Source of the DNA: Halorubrum sp. CSM-61
GTDB lineage: Archaea > Halobacteriota > Halobacteria > Halobacteriales > Haloferacaceae
Assembly (NCBI RefSeq): GCF_003781945.1
Contig: NZ_RJJW01000003.1
Span: forward strand, 406,366 to 470,365
DNA: 64,000 nucleotides
Direction: 5' to 3'
Under the pieces are notes generated by a model that had not been told where the DNA came from, did not search any database, and worked only from the letters and a program-made list of their open reading frames with translations. The position numbers and the translations under genes are program-made. Shown here piece after piece: positions 25,700 through 34,493 of this stretch. Within the stretch, counting starts at the first letter, position 1. Each line of letters opens with the position of its first letter.

Positions 25700-25781
25700 C
25701 CCGATCCCGACGCCGCGCCGTGAGAACGCGACGGCGGGGGTCCGGGACGAAACGCGGCCGAAAGGAGAGGCGACAGCCGGA

Positions 25782-27281
25782 TCAGTCGTCGGCCGGGGTC
25801 GGGCCGGGCGCGTCGCCCTCGACGTCGCGGTCGGTCTCCTCGCCCGCCACGTCGAACGGGTACTCCCCGGTGACGCACCCCAGACAGAGGTCCGCGCGGC
25901 TCTCGCCGAGCGCGTCGGCGACGGCGTCGATCGAGAGGTACGACAGCGAGTCCGCGCCCACCTCCTCCCGGATCTCCTCGGTCGAGGCGTCGGCGGCGAT
26001 CAGCTCCTCGCGGGTCGCCATGTCGATGCCGAAGTAACAGGGCGCGACGATCGCGGGCGCGCCGATCCGGAGGTGGACCTCCTCGGCGCCCGCCTCGCGG
26101 ACGAGCTCGACGAGCTGCGTCGAGGTGGTCCCCCGGACGATCGAGTCGTCGATGATGGTGACCGACTTGCCCTCGACGGTCGACTTGATCGGGTTGAGCT
26201 TCAGTCGGACCGCGCGCTCGCGCTCGTCTTGGGTCGGCATGATGAACGTCCGGCCGACGTAGCGGTTCTTCATCAGCCCCTCGGCGAACTCGATGCCGCC
26301 GTCGCCCTCGGGACGGGGCTCCCCGTCCGCGGTCGTCTCGCCGGCGGCGTCGGCGTAGCCGGAGGCGAACGCCCGCCCGGAGTCCGGAACGGGCATCACC
26401 ACGTCCGACTCGACGCCGGACTCCTCCCAGAGCTTCCGACCGAGCTTTCGACGCACCTCGTACACGAGGTTCTCGTCGATCACCGAGTCGGGGCGCGCGA
26501 AGTAGACGTGTTCGAAGAAGCAGTGGGCGGTCGACTCGCGCTCGACGAGCTGATAGGTGTCGTAGCCGGTCCCGTCGGGGTTCAGAACGACCAGCTCGCC
26601 GGGGCGCACGTCGCGGATCAGCTCCCCGTCGAGGGTGTCGATCGCGGCCGACTCGCTGGCGAGGACGTAGCCGCCGTCGATCTTCCCGAGACACAGCGGG
26701 CGGTTTCCGAGGGGGTCGCGCACGCCCAACACGGTGTCGTCGTGGGTGATCGCCAGCGAGTAGGAGCCGTGGATGCGGCTCATCGTGTGTTTGACCGCCC
26801 GCACGAGGTCCTCTTCGAGGAGGTTGCGCGCGAGGTCGTGGGCGATCACCTCGGTGTCGCCGTCGGAGGTGAACGCGTGGCCCGCCGCCGCGAGCTCCTC
26901 GCGCACCTCGTCGGCGTTGACGAGGTTCCCGTTGTGCGAGAGCCCGAGCGAGCCGGACTTAAACGAGACCGAGAAGGGCTGCGCGCAGCTCTTGTCGAGG
27001 CTGCCGGCGGTCGGATACCGGACGTGACCGATCCCGGTGCCGCCCGACAGCGACTCCAGATCGCCCTCGTCGAACGCGTCGCCGACGAGCCCGCGTTCGA
27101 CGTGGCTGTGCTGTTGGAACCCGTCGTGCGTGACGATCCCCGCGGACTCCTGTCCCCGGTGTTGGAGCGCGTACAGCGCGTAGTACAGCGGTCGCGCGGC
27201 CTCGCGGTCGGCGAGCGAGACGCCGACGACGCCGCACTTCTCTCGCGGCTCGTCAGCGGTGTTGTCCCCACCGGCTTGCAT
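25782..27281 (-). CDS. purF: Amidophosphoribosyltransferase PurF
   Basis: First committed step of purine synthesis: PRPP plus glutamine to phosphoribosylamine; 499 residues. The nucleophile after propeptide removal is Cys16 (REKCGVVGVSL). The PRPP motif is VTIIDDSIVRGTTS. Four cysteines spaced as in the iron-sulfur type are present (HCFFEHVYF, APCYFGIDM and LCLGCVTG), so it should carry a [4Fe-4S] cluster. A short haloarchaeal insertion lies in the phosphoribosyltransferase domain (GETTADGEPRPEGDGG). A minus-strand TTTTTATCG at about 27311-27319 is the likely promoter. Confidence 0.95.
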   Translation of the reverse strand: MQAGGDNTADEPREKCGVVGVSLADREAARPLYYALYALQHRGQESAGIVTHDGFQQHSHVERGLVGDAFDEGDLESLSGGTGIGHVRYPTAGSLDKSCAQPFSVSFKSGSLGLSHNGNLVNADEVREELAAAGHAFTSDGDTEVIAHDLARNLLEEDLVRAVKHTMSRIHGSYSLAITHDDTVLGVRDPLGNRPLCLGKIDGGYVLASESAAIDTLDGELIRDVRPGELVVLNPDGTGYDTYQLVERESTAHCFFEHVYFARPDSVIDENLVYEVRRKLGRKLWEESGVESDVVMPVPDSGRAFASGYADAAGETTADGEPRPEGDGGIEFAEGLMKNRYVGRTFIMPTQDERERAVRLKLNPIKSTVEGKSVTIIDDSIVRGTTSTQLVELVREAGAEEVHLRIGAPAIVAPCYFGIDMATREELIAADASTEEIREEVGADSLSYLSIDAVADALGESRADLCLGCVTGEYPFDVAGEETDRDVEGDAPGPTPADD

Positions 27282-27430
27282 ATACTCCTCGGTGGGGCGT
27301 GAGTCGATAAAAACCCTCGTGTTCGTGGCACAATAGCCCGTTTAAAACACGGAAGTATGCACGAGAATGGATCGACCCCGGAGAACTCGCCGACCCGACG
27401 ACCTTCTTTTCCCGCCGGCGGACGACCCTC

Positions 27431-27814
27431 TCACGCTCCGCCGACCAACTCGTCCAATCGCTCGAAGTACGCCTCCCGCGGCACCTGGTAGGCGGCCCGG
27501 TAGTTCACGTCGCCGGCGGCGAACCGCTCCGCGACGTCGACGGCGGCGGCCGCGCCCGCCTCGCGGCTCTCGTACGTCTCGGCGACCGCCTCGATCTCGG
27601 GCTCCAAGAAGAGGACGACGTGCCACTCGTCGGTGGCGTACTGGCCCGAGCCGGGACGAGAGTTGCGCGCGCCGTTCGTCAGGTAGATCGTCGGGAGACA
27701 CTCGGACGGGAGGTCGTCGCCGCCGAACACGTCCGGGCGGTAGACGAGGATCGCCCGGCCGCTCGGCTCCTCGTTCCACACCCGCCAGCCGTCCGGCAGC
27801 GCCTCGAATCTCAT
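27431..27814 (-). CDS. Conserved haloarchaeal protein (DUF5820-like)
   Basis: 127 residues, soluble, no catalytic motif recognised. Notable phrases are ALPDGWRVWNEEPSGRAILVYRPDVF, LPTIYLTNGARN and WHVVLFLEPEIEAVAETYESREAG. It fits my memory of the haloarchaeal DUF5820 family, but that name is tentative. Start ATG 27814 (MRFEALPDG); an upstream frame extension reaches 27961 but crosses the promoter region. Divergent from a small basic ORF. Confidence 0.75.
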   Translation of the reverse strand: MRFEALPDGWRVWNEEPSGRAILVYRPDVFGGDDLPSECLPTIYLTNGARNSRPGSGQYATDEWHVVLFLEPEIEAVAETYESREAGAAAAVDVAERFAAGDVNYRAAYQVPREAYFERLDELVGGA

Positions 27815-27951
27815 GGGCGGAATCGGGGGCGGAGGCTTGAAAGGGTCGCGCTCCGAGGCGTACCGGCGCGGGAGATAGTCAGGAAAAACGTATCCGGGAT
27901 CGAGAAAAGAGATTATATCCTGACGAGTAGAATAATATGTGGTGAAATACC

Positions 27952-28083
27952 ATGCATACAAAAACCCGCGTCCGGGCCGGACCGACGCCGAAGCGGACGT
28001 ACGCCACCTGGGACGAACACCGAGAGGCCCTCCGTCAGGAAGCGGACGCGAACCGCCGACGGCGGTCGGCCTCGCGCCGGTAG
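27952..28083 (+). CDS. Very small basic hypothetical protein (43 residues)
   Basis: ATG 27952 to TAG 28081-28083 encodes a basic peptide (MHTKTRVRAGPTPKRTYATW, then a DEHREALRQEA helix and an Arg-rich end). Upstream is an AT-rich promoter-like tract (ATTATATCC at about 27912-27920 and AATAATATG at about 27931-27939). The tract gives a haloarchaeal-style start, unlike the shadow frames around it. Unknown function; it could be a small nucleic-acid binder. The TAG is 35 bases from the convergent rqcH end. Confidence 0.45.
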   Translation: MHTKTRVRAGPTPKRTYATWDEHREALRQEADANRRRRSASRR

Positions 28084-28117
28084 CTCGGCACGCTCGACCG
28101 AGGCCGACCCGATCGCC

Positions 28118-30322
28118 TCAGTCCACGATGTCCGACCCTCCCGGCGGCAGGAACTCCTGGAGCTGATCGGCGCTCGCCACCTTCCGCACGAACGACGTGT
28201 CGGCGAAGCGTCCCTTCAGCTCGCGGTACACCATCATCGCGGCGTCGTTCTGCGCGTACATCCCCGGCTCCAGCGTGACGCTCGTCGCCGCGCGGTCGAC
28301 GATCGCCGAGGGCGGTCCGCCGATGGCGCGGGTGACGGGCTCGCACTGGACGCCGACGGCGACCCGGCAGGGCACGTCCTCGAAGTAGGTGCGGTCCCCG
28401 CGGATCACGAAGCTCCCCTTCTCGATGTACTCGCCGCTCTCGGGCGTCTTCGACACCTGATCGGGCTCGACCATGTAGGCGTCGCCCGCGCCGCGCCCGT
28501 CCTTCCAGTCCGAGGAGTAGGAGACGGCGAACTGCGCGGCCTCCCGCAGGGTCTCCTCCGAGAAGTCGACCGGATCGGCCGACTCCGAGGGCCCCGCCGC
28601 CTTCAACAGCGTCACCGGCCCGCCGTGCGCCTGCGTGTGGAAGAACCGGTCGTGTTTGCCCATGTACTTTTTCACCAGCTCCTCGTTCTGGTCGGCGTTG
28701 CGTCCGCCGATGACGAGGTACCCCGTCGAGGTGTGGAACCACCGGAAGCGGTCGTACCAGTCGTCGGGGCTCCGGATCGGGATGGAGGAACGGGAGAGCC
28801 AGTCGGTCTCGTACTCCTCCTCGTCTTCGTCGTCCCCGCCGTCGCCGCCGGCGTCGTCGCCGTCGTCGGCCGCCTCCTTCGCCTCCCACTCGGCCTTTCG
28901 CTCTCTGACCGCCTCGAGCTCCTTCCGGGTCGACTCGATCGCCTCCGTCGCGCCCTCCTTCTTCCCCTCGATCCGCTTGGCCTCCTGATAGAGTCGGTCG
29001 GCGTTGACCTCCACGCCCGCGCTCGCGTCGAGTTCCACGCGGACCGAGTCGCCCCCGTCACCGTTCTCTTCGTCGCCATCGGCGTCGAGCGCGACCGTCA
29101 CCGTGCCCTCACCGCCGTCGACGTCGACGACGGCCTCGGCCGCCGGGATGCCCCGCTCCGCGCCGGCGTCGAGGGTCTCCGCGATCTCGTCCCACGGGAC
29201 CTCGTTCTCGCGTGCCTCTCGCACCGTCGAGAGCACCTCGTCGACGAGGTCGTACTGCGCGTACAGCAGCTCCGCGCGCTCGCGCTCTTCTTCGGCCTGC
29301 TGTTCGAACCCCTCGATCGCCCCCTTCTGCTGTTCGATGATCCGCTCCTGTTTGGCGATCTCCTCCTCGAAGTCGGGGCGGGACGGACTGGCGTCTGCGG
29401 GGGCCTCGCCCGCGTCGCTCTCCTCGCCTTCGAGCCGGTAGAAGTACTCGTCGACGGCGGCGTTGAAGGAGTCGAAGCCGACGCTCGGGAGCCCCTCGTG
29501 CTCGGAGAGCGGGAAGGGCGTGACGTCGACGACGCGGGGCTCGCGGTCGTCGTCGTCGCCCTCGTTGTCCAGTGCCTCCTCGTACACCCGCGGGTCGACG
29601 TCGCCCGAGCGAAGCCGCTCGCCGATGCGCTCGAGCGCCTCGTGAAGCGCCCGGAGCTGGTCGTCGGTGGCCTCCTCGATGGGCGTCTCCTTCTCGACGC
29701 CCGCCCGAGTGCACACCTCCTCGGCGTAGAGCCCGCCGAGGTTGAGCTGCGTGGCGAGGGTCCGCACCACGTCGCTGTCGGACTCGCGCATGTGGCGTTC
29801 GAACCCGCCGAGGCTCACGTCGAGGGGGTTGAGCCGCGAGGCGGGGTACTCGTACTGGGAGCCGGGCGCGACCGTCCGGGACTTGAGTCGGACGGTCTGG
29901 AGCGCCCCGACGACCTCGCCGGTCTCGTCGAGCGCGGCGACGTTCCCCTGTCCGAACAGCTCGGCGACGAGCGTCGTGTTCTGGTCCTCGCGCTCGAACT
30001 CGAAGGTGAGGATCCGGTCGAACTCGTACTGCTCGACGCCCGCGAAGTCGGCGCCGGACATCCGGTTTCTGAGCATCTTCGCGAAGTTCGGCGGCCGACC
30101 GGGGGCGTCGGCGACGTGCTCGGGATCCGCGACGTGGGCGCGCTTGACGTCGCCCACCTCGATCATGAGCTCGACTCGGCCGCGGTCGAAATCGCGGAGC
30201 TTCAGCCGGAGCAGGTCGTCGTCGTAGAGGTACGCCTTGTCGACCTTCGCGCCCTCGTACCGATTGAGCTCGGTGACGAGCGCGCCGAGGTCGATGCTCG
30301 ACAGCTCCCGCTTCTGGTCCAT
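28118..30322 (-). CDS. rqcH: Ribosome rescue protein RqcH (NEMF/Tae2 family)
   Basis: Binds stalled 50S subunits and takes part in C-terminal tailing of stuck nascent chains; 734 residues. NFACT-N spans about residues 1-180 (SSIDLGALVTELNRYEGAKVD, NFAKMLRNRMSGA). Helix-hairpin-helix and coiled-coil parts lie near 325-380 and 460-510. The NFACT-R/DUF814 domain is near 550-660 (RFRWFHTSTGYLVIGGRNAD, FFHTQAHGGPVTLLK). An Asp/Glu/Gly linker (about 508-535) is a halophilic insertion. It is the upstream neighbour of nothing co-directional except the VapBC pair and elp3, 62 bp and more away. Confidence 0.93.
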   Translation of the reverse strand: MDQKRELSSIDLGALVTELNRYEGAKVDKAYLYDDDLLRLKLRDFDRGRVELMIEVGDVKRAHVADPEHVADAPGRPPNFAKMLRNRMSGADFAGVEQYEFDRILTFEFEREDQNTTLVAELFGQGNVAALDETGEVVGALQTVRLKSRTVAPGSQYEYPASRLNPLDVSLGGFERHMRESDSDVVRTLATQLNLGGLYAEEVCTRAGVEKETPIEEATDDQLRALHEALERIGERLRSGDVDPRVYEEALDNEGDDDDREPRVVDVTPFPLSEHEGLPSVGFDSFNAAVDEYFYRLEGEESDAGEAPADASPSRPDFEEEIAKQERIIEQQKGAIEGFEQQAEEERERAELLYAQYDLVDEVLSTVREARENEVPWDEIAETLDAGAERGIPAAEAVVDVDGGEGTVTVALDADGDEENGDGGDSVRVELDASAGVEVNADRLYQEAKRIEGKKEGATEAIESTRKELEAVRERKAEWEAKEAADDGDDAGGDGGDDEDEEEYETDWLSRSSIPIRSPDDWYDRFRWFHTSTGYLVIGGRNADQNEELVKKYMGKHDRFFHTQAHGGPVTLLKAAGPSESADPVDFSEETLREAAQFAVSYSSDWKDGRGAGDAYMVEPDQVSKTPESGEYIEKGSFVIRGDRTYFEDVPCRVAVGVQCEPVTRAIGGPPSAIVDRAATSVTLEPGMYAQNDAAMMVYRELKGRFADTSFVRKVASADQLQEFLPPGGSDIVD

Positions 30323-30384
30323 ACTCGATAGAAACCGCCGGCCCGGAAAAAGGCGTGTCGTTCGGTCGTTGCCGCAGGCCGAAC

Positions 30385-30792
30385 TCAGTTCCAGACGGTC
30401 TCGTAGCCGGCGTCAGCGATGACGCCGTCACTTGTGATGATCGCGTCCGTCTCCCGCACCCGGTGACTGGCGACTAGCAGGCCGTCGTGAATACTCAATT
30501 CGTCGATAATCTGAACGTACTCCGCCAGTTCGGCGTCGTCGATCGACGCGACCGAGATCGGTCCGTTACCGACCAGCGCCTGACGAGCGTCTTCTGGTGT
30601 CCCAGTGAGGGTGACACCTCGAACGTCTTCGTCTCGGGAGACCGCGTACAACACCTCTGCGAGCGCCGTGCTCGGGGCCTGAACGATCGTCTCCCCGGCC
30701 TCCGCCTCGCTGAAGATCCGATCAGCCGTGCGCGGGAGCGCGTCGACGAGATAAGAGAGAAGTGAAACCGCGTCGGCGGTGTACACCGACAC
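30385..30792 (-). CDS. vapC: PIN-domain toxin (VapC-type ribonuclease)
   Basis: Likely sequence-specific RNase toxin, about 135 residues. The PIN acidic residues are present: Asp near the start (SVYTADAVSLLSYL), Glu in STALAEVLYAVS, Asp in SIHDGLLVASHRV and Asp in AIITSDGVIA. The first motif is unusual (TADAV instead of DTN/DTS). GTG 30792, one base from the antitoxin stop, is preferred because it places the first Asp at the normal depth. ATG 30819, overlapping vapB by 26 bases, would add nine residues. Confidence 0.85.
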   Translation of the reverse strand: MSVYTADAVSLLSYLVDALPRTADRIFSEAEAGETIVQAPSTALAEVLYAVSRDEDVRGVTLTGTPEDARQALVGNGPISVASIDDAELAEYVQIIDELSIHDGLLVASHRVRETDAIITSDGVIADAGYETVWN

Positions 30793-30793
30793 G

Positions 30794-31054
30794 TCAGGCC
30801 TCCTCGTAGTTGCGGTCACGCCGATCTCGGACGCGCTCCGCCAACTCCTCGGCGACCGCCTCCCGCTCCTCTCGGGAAGTGTCCTCGGGAACGAGCATCC
30901 CTCGCCCGCCGGTACGCGTGCGCTTTTTCACGACGATTCCCTCGTCGGTGTCCATCCATATCACCTCGTCGCCGGGCGCCAAGTCGTACTTCTCGCGGAG
31001 AGATTTCGGGATCGTCGCCTGCCCCTTCTCCGTGATCCGTGTTGACTTGCTCAT
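30794..31054 (-). CDS. vapB: AbrB/MazE-family antitoxin (VapB-type)
   Basis: 86 residues. The swapped-hairpin AbrB DNA-binding domain is MSKSTRITEKGQATIPKSLR to DEVIWMDTDEGIVVKKR (residues 1-45). It is followed by a charged C-terminal helix (EEREAVAEELAERVRDRRDR) that would bind and block the toxin. It lies immediately upstream of the PIN gene. Two GTAATAC boxes 12 bases apart lie right before the start, a possible autoregulatory site. Confidence 0.88.
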   Translation of the reverse strand: MSKSTRITEKGQATIPKSLREKYDLAPGDEVIWMDTDEGIVVKKRTRTGGRGMLVPEDTSREEREAVAEELAERVRDRRDRNYEEA

Positions 31055-31059
31055 ACACA

Positions 31060-31078
31060 GTAATACTTCTCGTAATAC
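31060..31078 (-). promoter_or_regulatory. Direct-repeat candidate operator upstream of the antitoxin
   Basis: The + strand reads GTAATAC at 31060-31066 and again at 31072-31078, a 12-base period, within 25 bases of the antitoxin ATG. AbrB-type antitoxins usually repress their own operon from such positions; that use here is inferred. Confidence 0.4.
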
Positions 31079-31110
31079 CTTAGTTTTGGGGGGTGCTATC
31101 TAGACTCCGC

Positions 31111-32859
31111 CTACAGCCGCTTCGAGACGTACGGCCCGTCTTGGTGGTAGCCGAGCTTGTTCCGATAGTACTCGCGGGCGCCGATCCCGGAAATGATCGC
31201 CATCTTGCGGTAGCCGGCGTCGCGGGCGAGCTCCTCGGCGCGTTCGAGGAGCTTCGTCCCGTACCCCTGATGCTGCCAGTCGCCGTCGCCACCGATGGCG
31301 ACCTCGCTGCCGTACACGTGCAGTTCGCGGATCAGCGCGGCGTCCGCCAGTTCGCGACGGATGGGGTCGTCCTCGGTGCCGGGCGCGCCGGGCTGCTCGG
31401 GCGCGAACGAGGGGAACCGCAGGCGGCAGAACCCGACGAGCAGGTCGCGGACGGGGTCCTCGAACGAGATGAAGTGTTCCGTCCCGCCGCCGGCCTCGTA
31501 GGTCATCACGTCGAGCACCACGTCGTCCGGGTCCGGATCGGCGTCGTTGTGACCCACCTCGCGGGCGCGGATGTCGCGCTGGACGATCCCCTTCTCCTCG
31601 GCCCGTTGATCGGCGAGCTGCCGGAGGTTCGACTTCCAGACGCCGCCCTCGATGAAGTCGGCGGGGATGTCGCGCTGGACGCGCTGGAGCCGCGTGTACT
31701 TCGGGATGTGGTCCATCGCCTCGGCGACGACGTCGGCCGCCTCCTCGTTCGACAGCGGCTCGAAGTCGTCGCGGCGCCACCGGTCGTACACCCGGGTCCC
31801 CTCGACGACGAGGGTCGGGTAGATCTTGAGGTAGTCCGGCCGCCAGTCGGGGTTCTCGAAGATCTGTCGGAAGTCCTCGATACACATCTCGCGGGTCATC
31901 CCCGGCTGGCCCGGCATCATGTGGAAGCCGACCTTGAACGCGGCGTCGCGCAGGCGGCGGTTGGCGTTGCGACTCGCCTCGTTGCCGTGCCCGCGGTGCA
32001 TCTCGCGGTTGATCCGCTCGTAGGTGGTCTGGACGCCGACCTCCACTTTGGTCCCACCGAGATCGAGCATGCGGTCGATCTGCTCCGGATCGCACCAGTC
32101 CGGCTTCGTCTCGAAGGTGGTGCCGATGTTGCGGATCTCGTTGGTCTCGTTTTCCGCGATCACGTCCTCCAGATACTCGAACTCGGTCTCCTCGGGGGCG
32201 GGTGCAAAGGACTCCTCCTCGGCCGGTTCGGGCTCCTTCTCGAGGTCGTAGTCGTTCATCGCCTGTAAGGCGCGCTTGACGAACCACTCCTGGTAGTCGT
32301 GCGACCGCGCCGTCATCGTCCCGCCCATCAGGATGAGCTCCACCTTGTCGACCGGGTGGCCGATCTTCCGGAGCTGTTCGAGCCGGAGCGTGACCTGGCC
32401 GTACGGGTCGTAGTCGTTCTGCTCGCCGCGGGCCGCGGCGGGCTCGTGGCCCGTGTACGACTGCGCCGAGGAGAACTCCGATGCCGGCCCGCCGGGACAG
32501 TAGAGGCACTTCCCGTGCGGGCACAGCTTCGGCGAGGTCATGATCGCGACCGGCGAGACGCCGGAGGCGGTCCGGACGGGCTTCCGCTGGACGACCTCGA
32601 TCACGTCGTCGCGGGCCTCCGGGGGCGCGTGATCCAGTATTTCCGTGTTCTTCGGGACCTTCGACGAGGAGAACTCCGAGCAGGCGTCGAGCTTGGCGGA
32701 CTCCAGATCGTCGCGGTCGATCTCGCCCGCGAGGATCCGGTCGACGAGGTGCTCGCAGGCCCGGACGAACGCCTCGGGCTCGTCGCCGTCGGAATTCCCG
32801 CCCCCACCGTCGCCCCCCTCGCTTCCGGCGTCCGCGTCACTCGCCGCGTCGGTACTCAT
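31111..32859 (-). CDS. elp3: Elongator-type tRNA U34 carboxymethyltransferase Elp3 (radical SAM + GNAT)
   Basis: Modifies wobble uridine 34 of certain tRNAs to cm5U-type products; 582 residues. The radical-SAM cysteines are in CPHGKCLYCPGG (about 112-123). Core motifs are LILMGGTMTA, GGTKVEVGVQTTYE and FHMMPGQPGMT. The C-terminal GNAT domain shows HQGYGTKLLERAEELARDAGY and IGAREYYRNKLGYHQDGPY. The N-terminus is an acidic Gly/Asp-rich tail. Archaeal Elp3 works without the other Elongator subunits. Divergent from thiC, 110 bp apart. Confidence 0.95.
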   Translation of the reverse strand: MSTDAASDADAGSEGGDGGGGNSDGDEPEAFVRACEHLVDRILAGEIDRDDLESAKLDACSEFSSSKVPKNTEILDHAPPEARDDVIEVVQRKPVRTASGVSPVAIMTSPKLCPHGKCLYCPGGPASEFSSAQSYTGHEPAAARGEQNDYDPYGQVTLRLEQLRKIGHPVDKVELILMGGTMTARSHDYQEWFVKRALQAMNDYDLEKEPEPAEEESFAPAPEETEFEYLEDVIAENETNEIRNIGTTFETKPDWCDPEQIDRMLDLGGTKVEVGVQTTYERINREMHRGHGNEASRNANRRLRDAAFKVGFHMMPGQPGMTREMCIEDFRQIFENPDWRPDYLKIYPTLVVEGTRVYDRWRRDDFEPLSNEEAADVVAEAMDHIPKYTRLQRVQRDIPADFIEGGVWKSNLRQLADQRAEEKGIVQRDIRAREVGHNDADPDPDDVVLDVMTYEAGGGTEHFISFEDPVRDLLVGFCRLRFPSFAPEQPGAPGTEDDPIRRELADAALIRELHVYGSEVAIGGDGDWQHQGYGTKLLERAEELARDAGYRKMAIISGIGAREYYRNKLGYHQDGPYVSKRL

Positions 32860-32936
32860 TACGCTTCGATCGACGGGTTTCGGAGTTAAGCGTGTCGCAC
32901 GAGCCCCGATCGGGAGCGCGGAACCGTCGATCCCAG

Positions 32937-32961
32937 AGTATATTAACTAGTAGTATAACTA
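32937..32961 (+). promoter_or_regulatory. thiC promoter with direct repeat over the TATA region
   Basis: AGTATATTAACTA at 32937-32949 is repeated as AGTATAACTA at 32952-32961. It ends 8 bases before the thiC ATG and overlaps the TATA position. With so short a leader there is no room for a TPP riboswitch, so a repressor or activator binding here (for example a ThiR-type thiamine regulator known from haloarchaea) is the likely control. The binding is inferred. Confidence 0.45.
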
Positions 32962-32966
32962 AGTAA

Positions 32967-34418
<1,452 letters not shown>

Positions 34419-34493
34419 TCCGCTCTCGAACGCGCCTCCCGGTCGTCGACCGGATCCGCTCGTTTTAGGTCGACCGGACCGAACCACGAGAGC

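Noticed and set aside
27620..30331. A 900-codon + strand frame opposite rqcH
   Set aside because: Same antisense effect; the rqcH strand carries NFACT motifs and haloarchaeal acidic composition.
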